Assembly (NCBI GenBank): GCA_963760435.1
Contig: CAVXDE010000010.1
Coordinates: 32,783 to 96,782, forward strand
Reading direction: 5' to 3'
Source: JAFAXD01 sp963760435
Lineage (GTDB): Bacteria > Pseudomonadota > Alphaproteobacteria > Rhizobiales > Xanthobacteraceae
Length of the DNA: 64,000 nt
Part shown: positions 35,832-43,883 of the stretch, in pieces
Layout: each line of letters starts with the position of its first letter
Position numbering within the stretch: position 1 is the stretch's first letter
Position numbers and translations under genes: made by a program
Notes under the pieces: generated by a model
Told to the model about the DNA's origin: nothing
The model's database searches: none
Seen by the model: the letters and a program-made list of their open reading frames with translations, nothing else

Positions 35832-35857
35832 TGTACAGTTCGGATGTACAGTTCGGA
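35832..35857. promoter_or_regulatory. Perfect tandem 13-bp repeat, likely IclR operator (TGTACAGTTCGGA x2)
   Basis: Two exact head-to-tail copies at 35832-35844 and 35845-35857 touch the IclR ATG and overlap its ribosome-site region. IclR-family proteins such as PcaU bind repeated 10-bp half sites, so this fits an autoregulatory operator. Binding here would block IclR and its operon directly, while the flavoprotein start is about 80 bases away. Confidence 0.6.
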
Positions 35858-35935
35858 ACACCGTATCATAATTTGGGACAGTAGACGGTGCGGCAAATTT
35901 CCTGTCAATAGACGACGCCGCCGGAGATCGATGAC

Positions 35936-37222
35936 GTGGTGCAATCGAGTAATGACGACATCCTCATTGTGGGTGCAGGGATCGGCGGACTCACGCTGGC
36001 GTTGAGCCTGCATGCGGCGGGCCTGGGCAAACGGGTTCGCGTGTTCGAGGCGGTTCAGGAATTGAAGCCGGTCGGCGGCGGCATCAATCTCGGCCCGCAC
36101 GCGATCAAGGTTCTGTCCGGGCTCGGCCTCGAGCCCGCACTGCTCGCGGTCTCAAAGCAGCCGCACGATTACGCCTTCTTCACCAGTCACGGCCAGTTCG
36201 TGTATCGGGAGCCCTGGGGCAAGGCCGCAGGACACCAGTGGCCGCACATTTCCATTCACCGATCCGAGCTGCACAAAGTGTTGGCGAATGCCGTCGTCGA
36301 ACGCATGGGCCCGGGAAGCTTGCAACTCGGGTGCCGATGCATCGGTGTCGCGCAGGACGAAACGTCGGTGCGCGCGACCGTGGAGCGCGTCGACGGCGGC
36401 GCGCCGGAGACTCATATCGGATCGGTTCTGATCGGGTGCGACGGCGTGCGCTCATTCGTGCGCAGCGTCCTTTATCCGAACGAAGGTCCGCCGCGCTTCC
36501 ACGGCATCAATCTCTGGCGCGGCGTCGCCACGCATAAGCCGATCCTCACCGGCAACAGCATTGTGCGGGTGGGCGCGATGCATACGACCATCATCATCTA
36601 TCCGATCCGCGACAACATCGATGGTGACGGCAATCAGCTGATCAACTGGGTGGCCGAGGTCGAAAGTCCCTCCGCGGTCCCGGCCGATTGGAACGGGAAA
36701 GGCCGGCTCGAAGACTTCTTTCCGAAATACGCGAACTGGAATTTCGACTGGCTCGACGTTGCCGGCCTCATCAAGAACACGGACCCGATCCTCGCCTATC
36801 CGATGGTCGATCGCGATCCGCTGACCCGCTGGACCTTCGGCCGCATCACGTTGCTCGGCGATGCCGCGCACCCGATGTTCCCGCGTGGCGGCAACGGTGG
36901 GGCGCAGGCGATCCTCGACGCCAGCGCCCTCGCACGGCACTTGTCGCAGTCGCCGGAAAACCTGCCGGACGCGTTGCTCAAGTACGAAGCCGAACGCCTG
37001 CCCGCGACCACCAAGGTCGTGCTGCAGAACCGGACGGCGCCCCCCAACCTGATTGTTGATACGGTCGAGAAGGCCTCCGGGGGCAAGCCGTTCAACAAGG
37101 TCGAGGACATTATCTCTCCCGAACAGTTGCGGGAGATCTTTGCCAACTATCAGAAGACCGCCGGCTACCATGTCGACCTCGTCGGCAAGCGTCCAGGATC
37201 AGCAGAGGACCAGAAACAATGA
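35936..37222 (+). CDS. FAD-dependent monooxygenase (salicylate hydroxylase-like)
   Basis: A 428-residue class A flavoprotein hydroxylase: ILIVGAGIGGLTLALSL (about 9-25), VLIGCDGVRSFVRS (DG motif) and ITLLGDAAHPMFPRGGNGGAQAILDA (GD motif). Start is a GTG at 35936 with GGAG upstream. It should hydroxylate, possibly with decarboxylation, an aromatic acid using NAD(P)H. It overlaps the next gene by four bases. Confidence 0.92.
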   Translation: MVQSSNDDILIVGAGIGGLTLALSLHAAGLGKRVRVFEAVQELKPVGGGINLGPHAIKVLSGLGLEPALLAVSKQPHDYAFFTSHGQFVYREPWGKAAGHQWPHISIHRSELHKVLANAVVERMGPGSLQLGCRCIGVAQDETSVRATVERVDGGAPETHIGSVLIGCDGVRSFVRSVLYPNEGPPRFHGINLWRGVATHKPILTGNSIVRVGAMHTTIIIYPIRDNIDGDGNQLINWVAEVESPSAVPADWNGKGRLEDFFPKYANWNFDWLDVAGLIKNTDPILAYPMVDRDPLTRWTFGRITLLGDAAHPMFPRGGNGGAQAILDASALARHLSQSPENLPDALLKYEAERLPATTKVVLQNRTAPPNLIVDTVEKASGGKPFNKVEDIISPEQLREIFANYQKTAGYHVDLVGKRPGSAEDQKQ

Positions 37223-37644
37223 CGTTCACGATCCCAACCCAGATCTTGAGCTACAGCGGCGCGCAGGCAATGCTCGCGGCGGCCGTCGCTGAAGCGACGG
37301 CGATGAAGGTGCCGCAGTGCATCTCCATCGTTGACGCGGGCGGACACCTGCTTGCCTTTGCCCGCATGGATGGCGCGTTTGCGATGTCGATGCAGACATC
37401 GCTGATGAAGGCCAAGACTGCCGCCTCTTATGGCGAGCCGACCGGCAATATTCTGGCCGGCGTCGACCTGAAACTCGCCATCGCCACGCAAGGCGAGCGC
37501 ATCAACCTGCCGGGCGGCCTGCCGATCATCATCGATGGCCGCGTGGTCGGCGCGATCGGGATCGGGTCGGGGACCGGCGAACAGGACCGTCAGGTCGCCG
37601 CCGCCGCGCTGCGGGTCGTTCCCGGCGCCAAGCAATTCGATTGA
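37219..37644 (+). CDS. GlcG/HbpS family heme-binding-like protein
   Basis: A 141-residue DUF336/GlcG/HbpS protein: VPQCISIVDAGGHLLAFARMDGA, KAKTAASYGEPTG, GGLPIIIDGRVVGAIGIGSGT. Such proteins are often found in aromatic and glycolate operons; some bind heme, some may act as enzymes or chaperones. Its ATG overlaps the monooxygenase stop (ATGA). Confidence 0.9.
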   Translation: MTFTIPTQILSYSGAQAMLAAAVAEATAMKVPQCISIVDAGGHLLAFARMDGAFAMSMQTSLMKAKTAASYGEPTGNILAGVDLKLAIATQGERINLPGGLPIIIDGRVVGAIGIGSGTGEQDRQVAAAALRVVPGAKQFD

Positions 37645-38465
37645 GTGATCTCGTGCAAAGCAAGCACGCGACCCTCGCCGGGCACCAGGTGCACTACCTG
37701 GAAGGCGGCTCCGGTTTTCCGATCCTGATGCTGCATGGCGTCGGTCCGGGCACGTCGGTGGTCGGCAATTTCGGCCCGGTGCTCGAGCCGCTGACCCAGC
37801 GGTTTCACATCTTCGCCATGGACCTGATCGGCTTTGGTGGCTCCGAGCGCAACCGGAACAAGCCTTATTTCGACGTCGAACTCTGGGTGCGGCAAGCCGA
37901 CGAAATGCTGGCCCTGATGCCGGCCGGCCCGGTCGGCATCATCGGGCATTCCATGGGCGGCGCCATGGCGCTCAAGCTCGCGGCCCGCAATGGCCGGATC
38001 GTCAAAGCGATGACGTCGTGCACGGTCGGCGCCCCCTATCCGATCAACGCCGCCCTCAATGGCTTCTGGTCCGCACCGGCCGATCGCGCCGCGCTTCGCC
38101 AAGCCATGAGCCGCATGGTGTACGCCGCCGAGAGCGTGACCGACGCCATGATCGAGGATCGCTGGAAGCTGCTCACCCAAGAGGGCTATCCGGACTATTG
38201 CCGCGAACTCTTCGCCGAACCGCGCCAGCGGTTGCTCGACTCCGCTGTCCTGAGCGACGACGAGATCGGGCGCATCGGAGCGCAAGTGGTGATGCTGCAC
38301 GGCCGCGACGATCAACCCTGCCCGCCGGAGCAAACGACATTGGTGCTGTCGCGCAAACTGCCGCGTGCCGACGTGCACCTGCTCGGAGGCTGCGGGCACA
38401 ACCTGCCGCGCGAGCGCTCCACCGCCTTCATCGAGATCGCCTCGTCGTTTTTCGGCAAGGCCTGA
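37641..38465 (+). CDS. Alpha/beta hydrolase (meta-cleavage hydrolase-like)
   Basis: A 274-residue hydrolase. HGVGPGTS is the oxyanion loop typical of C-C bond hydrolases such as MhpC and XylF, GHSMGGAMA holds the nucleophile, HGRDDQ the acid and GCGHNLPRE the base. Start is probably the TTG at 37641 overlapping the previous stop; a GTG at 37653 is the alternative. As the last gene of the unit it should act on a ring-cleavage or deacylation intermediate. Confidence 0.88.
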   Translation: MSDLVQSKHATLAGHQVHYLEGGSGFPILMLHGVGPGTSVVGNFGPVLEPLTQRFHIFAMDLIGFGGSERNRNKPYFDVELWVRQADEMLALMPAGPVGIIGHSMGGAMALKLAARNGRIVKAMTSCTVGAPYPINAALNGFWSAPADRAALRQAMSRMVYAAESVTDAMIEDRWKLLTQEGYPDYCRELFAEPRQRLLDSAVLSDDEIGRIGAQVVMLHGRDDQPCPPEQTTLVLSRKLPRADVHLLGGCGHNLPRERSTAFIEIASSFFGKA

Positions 38466-38872
38466 CTCGTAGATGACACCCCGTAGAGCGTGATGAAATC
38501 ACGTTCGAGCAGGTTTCTGGAACTCGTCATTGCGAGGCGCGCAGCGCCGAAGCAATCCAGAGCCCAGTGTTGTGGCCCCTGGATTGCTTCGCTTCGCTCG
38601 CAATGACGATGTATTTGGCTGGTGCCTTGATTTAACCTCAACGCATCATGCTTTAGCCCGCATGCATGGCGTCGCGCTCCATAGATGGCGTGAATCAACG
38701 CACATCCTTGTCATTCCTAAAGCTATCAATAAAGCAGAATTACATACTTTTAGTTATAAATCAAGGGCGCGGGCGCTGTTCGCGCAACAAGTCGGCGCCG
38801 ATTGCACGGCGCGGGCCATTCGTTCCCTTGCTATGATGCAGCGAACCGCACATATGCTTTTGGGAGCACCGC
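38466..38872. repeat. Intergenic region with a long inverted repeat (38525-38608) and an AT-rich patch
   Basis: The inverted repeat has arms CGTCATTGCGAGGCGCGCAG and, 3', GCTTCGCTCGCAATGACG with inner arms AAGCAATCCAG / CTGGATTGCTT. It belongs to a repeat family of related genomes and may end transcription of the preceding operon. At 38486-38500 a short GTGATGAAATCAC palindrome is also seen. Bases 38700-38765 are markedly AT-rich for the window (ACATACTTTTAGTTATAAAT), probably promoter DNA or a fragment of foreign origin. No gene is seen. Confidence 0.7.
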
Positions 38873-39670
38873 ATGGTGTTGAAATTGTTCGCCGCACGAT
38901 TGTCGGCCTTGGCCGTTGCGATGCTGTCCCTGACCGGGTCGGTACATGCGGCTGATGTGCACGTCATGATCTCGGCCGGGTTCTACGAGGTCTATTCCGA
39001 GCTCGGGCCAGCCTTCGAGCAAGCAAGCGGAAACCGACTCGTGACGACACGCGGCCCATCGTTGGGCGACTCGCCCGAGGCCATTCCCACGCGCCTCGCC
39101 CGCGGCGAAGCCGCCGATGTGGTGATCCTCGATGCGGCATCGGCCAACGAACTGGCAAGCCGAGGCGTGATCCAGGCCGACAGCAAGGTCAACCTTGCGC
39201 GCTCACTGATCGGCATGGTGGTGCGCGCGGGGGCCGCGAAGCCGGACATCAGCAGCGTGGAAGCATTGAAACAGACGCTGCTCGCGGCAAAGTCGATCGC
39301 CTATTCGGACAGCAGCAGCGGCACGTATCTGACGACCACGTTGTTCCCCAAGCTCGGCGTGGCCGACCAGATCGCAGGCAAGATCCGCAAGATCCGCGGG
39401 CCGCCGTCGGGCGAGCCGGTCGCGGCCGTGATCGCGCGCGGTGAGGCCGAGATCGGCTTTCAGCAGGTGAGCGAGATCATCCACGTTCCCGGGATCACCC
39501 TGGTCGGGCCTATTCCGGCGGACGTTCAGCCGATGATCTTCTATGCCGGGGCGATCACCAGCTCGGCGCAACAGCCCGACGCCGGACGTGCGCTGATCCG
39601 CTTCCTCACATCGCCTGAGGCCGCGCCGGTCATTACCAAGGCAGGACTGACGCCGATCACGGGACATTAA
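38873..39670 (+). CDS. ModA-like extracellular substrate-binding protein
   Basis: A 265-residue secreted protein of the molybdate-binding (ModA-like) group: signal peptide ending SVHAA, then DVHVMISAGFYEVYSELGPAFEQASG, SLGDSPEAIPTRLARGEAADVVILD and YSDSSSGTYLTTTLF. These bind oxyanions or other ligands; true ModA members are encoded with ModBC, missing here. The family includes many orphans of unknown ligand. Confidence 0.87.
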   Translation: MVLKLFAARLSALAVAMLSLTGSVHAADVHVMISAGFYEVYSELGPAFEQASGNRLVTTRGPSLGDSPEAIPTRLARGEAADVVILDAASANELASRGVIQADSKVNLARSLIGMVVRAGAAKPDISSVEALKQTLLAAKSIAYSDSSSGTYLTTTLFPKLGVADQIAGKIRKIRGPPSGEPVAAVIARGEAEIGFQQVSEIIHVPGITLVGPIPADVQPMIFYAGAITSSAQQPDAGRALIRFLTSPEAAPVITKAGLTPITGH

Positions 39671-39920
39671 GCGCGGCCGGCACGCGGGCCGGCGCTCTGG
39701 CGGTGGCGCTACACCGCGATTGTTACCGTTGAAATTTTTTTCTTTGATCCATGTCAATGCCAGCCTCGAAAGTGCCGGCGAGGGCTGCGCCAGGAGACTG
39801 TTATTCACGCGTGAGGCCGACACCAGGGCGCATCGAAGCCATGAAGCCGGCCCGCTTTCCAATGGTTGCCGATTTTAATATACGATGCGGCAAAACCCCC
39901 GGAACAGGATCGGAGAAAAC

Positions 39921-42080
39921 ATGGACACCATGGACAGCCAGAGCAAATGCCCGTTCGCGACCGGATACACCAACCGCGAATGGTGGCCGAAACAGCTGGA
40001 CCTCCAGGTTCTCCACCAGCATTCCGCCCGCTCCAATCCGATGGGCGAGACCTTCGACTATGCCAAGGAATTCAAGAGCCTCGACCTCAAGGCAGTGGTC
40101 AAGGATCTCCATGCCCTGATGACGGACTCGCAGGAATGGTGGCCGGCGGACTTTGGCCATTACGGCGGCCTGTTCATTCGCATGGCGTGGCACAGCGCCG
40201 GCACATACCGCATTGGTGACGGCCGCGGCGGCGCAGGTGCGGGCCAGCAGCGCTTTGCCCCGCTCAACAGCTGGCCGGACAACGCCAACCTCGACAAGGC
40301 GCGCCGGCTGTTGTGGCCGATCAAGCAGAAATACGGCCGGAAAATCTCCTGGGCCGACCTGATGGTTCTGGCCGGCAACGTCGCCCTCGACTCGATGGGC
40401 TTCAAGACCTTCGGCTTCGGCGGCGGGCGCGCGGACGTGTGGGAGCCCGAAGAGATCAACTGGGGCCCGGAAAGCACGTGGCTGGGCGACGAGCGCTACG
40501 CCGGCGACCGCGAGCTTCAAGGTCCGCTCGGCGCGGTGCAAATGGGCCTGATCTACGTCAATCCGGAAGGGCCGAACGGCAAGCCGGATCCGCTCGCGGC
40601 AGCGAAGGACATTCGTGAGACGTTCCGCCGCATGGCGATGAACGACGAAGAAACCGTCGCGCTGATCGCCGGCGGCCACACCTTCGGCAAAACCCATGGC
40701 GCCGGTGATGCCAAGCTGGTCGGCCCAGAGCCGGAAGCCGCCCCGATCGAGGAGCAGGGCCTCGGTTGGAAGAGCAAATATGGCACCGGCAAAGCGGGTG
40801 ACACGATCACCGGCGGCCCGGAGGTGATCTGGAGCCAGACGCCGACCCAGTGGAGCAACAACTTCTTCAAGAACCTGTTCGAGAACGAATGGGAGCTCAC
40901 CAAGAGCCCGGCCGGTGCGTACCAGTGGACGACCAAGAATGGCGCCGGCGCCGGTACGATCCCGGATGCGTTCGACAAGGGCAAGCATCACGCGCCGTCG
41001 ATGCTGACCACAGATCTCTCACTCCGGTTCGACCCGATCTATGAGAAGATCTCGCGCCGGTTCTATGAGCATCCCGAGCAGTTCGCCGACGCGTTTGCCC
41101 GGGCGTGGTACAAGCTGACGCACCGCGACATGGGGCCGACGGTCCGCTATCTCGGCCCGCTCGTTCCCAAAGAGACGCTGATCTGGCAGGACCCGATCCC
41201 CGCCGTCGATCACCCGCTGATCAACGAGCAGGACATCACGGCCCTCAAGGCGAAGATCCTTGCCTCCGGCCTGTCGGTGTCCCAGCTGGTGTCGGCGGCT
41301 TGGGCCTCGGCGGCGTCGTTCCGCGGCTCCGACAAGCGCGGCGGAGCCAACGGCGCGCGCATTCGCCTGGCGCCGCAAAAGGATTGGGACGTCAACCAGC
41401 CGGCTCAGCTCAAGACAGTGCTGGCGAAGCTCGAAGCGATCCAGAAGGAGTTCAACACCGGCGGCAAGAAGGTGTCCCTGGCGGACCTGATCGTTCTCGG
41501 CGGCTGCGCGGCGGTCGAGGCCGCGGCGAAGAAGGGCGGTCACGACGTGAAGGTGCCGTTCACGCCGGGGCGCATGGACGCGTCGCAGGAGCAGACCGAC
41601 GTCGAGTCCTTCGCACCGCTCGAGCAAACCGCCGATGGCTTCCGCAACTATCTGCGCGGCAAGCACGGCCTGTCGCCCGAGGAGTTGTTGGTGGACCGGG
41701 CGCAATTGTTGACCCTGACCGCGCCGGAGATGACGGCTCTGGTCGGCGGCCTGCGCGTCCTTGGCGCCAATGCCGGCAATTCCAAGCACGGCGTCTTCAC
41801 CAAGCAGCCGGAAGCGCTGACCAACGACTTCTTCGTCAACCTGCTCGACATGGGCACGGAATGGCAGCCGTCCGGCGAAGGCGTGTACGAGGGTCGCGAC
41901 CGCAAGACCAAGGCCGTCAAGTGGACCGGCACGCGCGTCGACCTGATCTTCGGCTCGCACTCGCAGCTGCGCGCGTTCGCCGAAGTCTATGCCTCCTCCG
42001 ACGGCAAGGAGAAGTTCGTGAAGGACTTCGTGGCGGCGTGGAACAAGGTGATGAACCTCGACCGGTTCGAGCTCGCGTGA
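39921..42080 (+). CDS. katG: Catalase-peroxidase KatG
   Basis: A 719-residue bifunctional heme enzyme. Distal residues Arg87, Trp90 and His91 (RMAWHSAGTYRI), proximal His253 (GGHTFGKTHGAG), and the Trp90-Tyr212-Met238 adduct positions are all present, so catalase activity is expected. The ATG at 39921 follows GGAGAAAAC; the 12 codons upstream that stay open are not conserved. No OxyR or Fur gene is adjacent. It converges with the YciE-like gene across a hairpin. Confidence 0.97.
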   Translation: MDTMDSQSKCPFATGYTNREWWPKQLDLQVLHQHSARSNPMGETFDYAKEFKSLDLKAVVKDLHALMTDSQEWWPADFGHYGGLFIRMAWHSAGTYRIGDGRGGAGAGQQRFAPLNSWPDNANLDKARRLLWPIKQKYGRKISWADLMVLAGNVALDSMGFKTFGFGGGRADVWEPEEINWGPESTWLGDERYAGDRELQGPLGAVQMGLIYVNPEGPNGKPDPLAAAKDIRETFRRMAMNDEETVALIAGGHTFGKTHGAGDAKLVGPEPEAAPIEEQGLGWKSKYGTGKAGDTITGGPEVIWSQTPTQWSNNFFKNLFENEWELTKSPAGAYQWTTKNGAGAGTIPDAFDKGKHHAPSMLTTDLSLRFDPIYEKISRRFYEHPEQFADAFARAWYKLTHRDMGPTVRYLGPLVPKETLIWQDPIPAVDHPLINEQDITALKAKILASGLSVSQLVSAAWASAASFRGSDKRGGANGARIRLAPQKDWDVNQPAQLKTVLAKLEAIQKEFNTGGKKVSLADLIVLGGCAAVEAAAKKGGHDVKVPFTPGRMDASQEQTDVESFAPLEQTADGFRNYLRGKHGLSPEELLVDRAQLLTLTAPEMTALVGGLRVLGANAGNSKHGVFTKQPEALTNDFFVNLLDMGTEWQPSGEGVYEGRDRKTKAVKWTGTRVDLIFGSHSQLRAFAEVYASSDGKEKFVKDFVAAWNKVMNLDRFELA

Positions 42081-42126
42081 AACGAGGTCAATTACGCGGT
42101 TTCTAAGGTGCAAACGGCATGACATT

Positions 42127-42152
42127 GAGGCTGGGCGGAATTGCCCAGCCTC
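42127..42152. terminator. Hairpin between katG and YciE-like gene
   Basis: A perfect 10-bp stem (GAGGCTGGGC / GCCCAGCCTC) with a 6-base loop, 47 bases after the katG stop. There is no T-run, so it is not a textbook intrinsic terminator, but it lies between converging genes and can serve both strands. Confidence 0.6.
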
Positions 42153-42203
42153 CCGCCCAATCCGGGCTCAGGACTTTGACGAAAGCTCCGTTCGTCTGTC
42201 GAC

Positions 42204-42722
42204 TTAAGCCGCTTCCGCGTGCTGGTTGATCGCCGTTTCGGCGATCTTGGTCAGAGCTTCATCGGTCGCTTTTTCTTCCTCCAGGGTCTCCTCGAGAAGC
42301 GAGACGGCATCTTCCAAGCCGAGCTCCTCGGCCCAGGCGATGAGGGTGCCATAGCGCGAGATCTCGTAGTGCTCGACCGCCTGCGCGGCCGAAAGCAGAC
42401 CGGCGTCCAGCGCCGGCGAGCCTTTGTAGGATTTCATGATCTCGGCGCCTTCATCGGTGATGCCGACGATGGCCGCGCAGGTCTTGCCTTGGGCCTTCTT
42501 GTCGATTTCCTCGAACACGCGATCGAGGCGCTCGACCTGGTCTTCCGTCTCCTTGCGATGCTTCTCGAACGCCGCCTTCAGATCATCGCTCTGCGCCGCC
42601 TTCACCATCTTTGGTAGCGTCGCCAGGATCTTCTTCTCGGCGTAGTAGATGTCTTTCAGCGTATCGTGAAACAGTTCCTGGAGCGTTTTTGATTGTTTGC
42701 TCTTGGTTTGCTTGCTCGCCAT
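42204..42722 (-). CDS. DUF892 / YciE-like ferritin-fold protein
   Basis: A 172-residue four-helix protein: LQELFHDTLKDIYYAEKKILATLPKM at the start, later VEHYEISRYGTLIAWAEELG and EETLEEEKATDEALTKIAE, with Glu and His spaced as in di-iron ferritin-like folds. A lysine-rich leader precedes the domain. It is a stress-associated family. The ATG at 42722 follows GGAGAG. Being next to katG suggests peroxide or iron stress. Confidence 0.92.
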   Translation of the reverse strand: MASKQTKSKQSKTLQELFHDTLKDIYYAEKKILATLPKMVKAAQSDDLKAAFEKHRKETEDQVERLDRVFEEIDKKAQGKTCAAIVGITDEGAEIMKSYKGSPALDAGLLSAAQAVEHYEISRYGTLIAWAEELGLEDAVSLLEETLEEEKATDEALTKIAETAINQHAEAA

Positions 42723-42866
42723 GGGTCTCTCCGTTGCTCGGCATCCGCGCCTGAGCAACCCGGCGTTGAGGATTGTGTTCCGCATCGGCAACAAAGATCG
42801 ATATTCGGAACCTTTGTTTTCACGCAACGTTTGTTCCTGGGCTGTGCCTATGCCCAGGAGGCGAAC

Positions 42867-42941
42867 ATGAATGGTTTGATCTATCTGATTGGTCTGATCG
42901 TGGTGATCATGGCCATCCTGTCCTTCTTCGGTCTGCGCTGA
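42867..42941 (+). CDS. 24-residue single-span membrane peptide
   Basis: ATG after a strong AGGAGG, seven bases away. The product begins MNGLIYLIGLIVV and ends SFFGLR, a single hydrophobic helix with an Arg at the end. It is too short for most gene callers. I believe very similar peptides are conserved in the order, next to stress genes. It precedes the membrane-protein gene at 42983 by 41 bases. Function unknown. Confidence 0.75.
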   Translation: MNGLIYLIGLIVVIMAILSFFGLR

Positions 42942-42982
42942 CGCGCGCTTAAGTCCGGCGCCCAACCCAAGAATGTTTTGTC

Positions 42983-43861
42983 ATGACCAACATCGAGACG
43001 CCCGTACCAGCCGCTGTGACTAGAGGTCCGCTTGCGATGCGGTATATCGAATGGAGTGCCGTCATCGCCGGCGCCCTGGTGACTGCGGCGCTGGCGCTGG
43101 TGCTGCACGCCTTCGCGGCGGCGATCGGCCTTGGCGTCAGCTCGACCGCGCCGACCTGGCGCGACGCCTCGATCGGACTGATCCTGCTCTCCGCACTCTA
43201 TCTGTTCCTGGTCGCATTCATCTCCTACGGCGCAGGCGGCTACTTGGCCGGACGGTTGCGCACACGACTTTCTGCGACGGCAGGAGAGGACGAGGTCGAA
43301 TATGGCGATGGCGTTCATGGGATTGTGGTCTGGGCCCTCGCAACCTTGCTGACCGGCCTGCTGGCGCTCAGCGCAGCGCAAGCGTTGACGCACCTTGCCG
43401 CACCGTCCGCCAACGAAGCTGGTCCCGGCACCTCCGTGGCCGGTGAAAACATCATTGCCTTCGACCTCGACCGCCTGTTCCGAAGCGACCGGCCGCAGCA
43501 GACCGGGGACATGGGTTACGCGCGCGCCGAGGCGGCGCGGATCCTGCTCACGACGGCGAGCCACCGCGGGCTGCAAGAGGATGACCGTACATTCCTGGTC
43601 CGGCTCGTCAGCGCCAGGACCGGGCTCGCGCAGGCCGATGCCGAGCGGCGCGTCAACGACGTCGCCAGCCGGGCAAAGGACGATATCAACCGCGCACGGC
43701 GCAGCGCCGTGCTGATCGCCTTTGCGATCGGCGTAGCCGCTCTGCTCGGAGCCGCGGTCGCCGGGGCCGCGGCGTGCGCCGGCGGGCGTGATCGGGACGG
43801 GCGAACGACGCGTAGCGCGCTCTATGAGTGGTGGCACCGGCCGTTTTCGTTGCGCACCTGA
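42983..43861 (+). CDS. Membrane protein with four hydrophobic segments
   Basis: A 292-residue protein. Two long hydrophobic segments near the N-terminus (WSAVIAGALVTAALALVLHAF and SIGLILLSALYLFLVAFISYG), a third near VVWALATLLTGLLALSAAQAL, a charged region, then a last segment at SAVLIAFAIGVAALLGAAVAG. Such proteins are often labelled PhnA-like in this order. Function unknown. It converges with kup 22 bases downstream. Confidence 0.8.
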   Translation: MTNIETPVPAAVTRGPLAMRYIEWSAVIAGALVTAALALVLHAFAAAIGLGVSSTAPTWRDASIGLILLSALYLFLVAFISYGAGGYLAGRLRTRLSATAGEDEVEYGDGVHGIVVWALATLLTGLLALSAAQALTHLAAPSANEAGPGTSVAGENIIAFDLDRLFRSDRPQQTGDMGYARAEAARILLTTASHRGLQEDDRTFLVRLVSARTGLAQADAERRVNDVASRAKDDINRARRSAVLIAFAIGVAALLGAAVAGAAACAGGRDRDGRTTRSALYEWWHRPFSLRT

Positions 43862-43883
43862 ATGCGTCGGGCCGACCAGGCGC

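Noticed and set aside
38873..39670. ModA of a molybdate importer serving the molybdenum hydroxylase
   Set aside because: No ModB/ModC genes adjacent and the hydroxylase is 36 kb away; a link cannot be supported.
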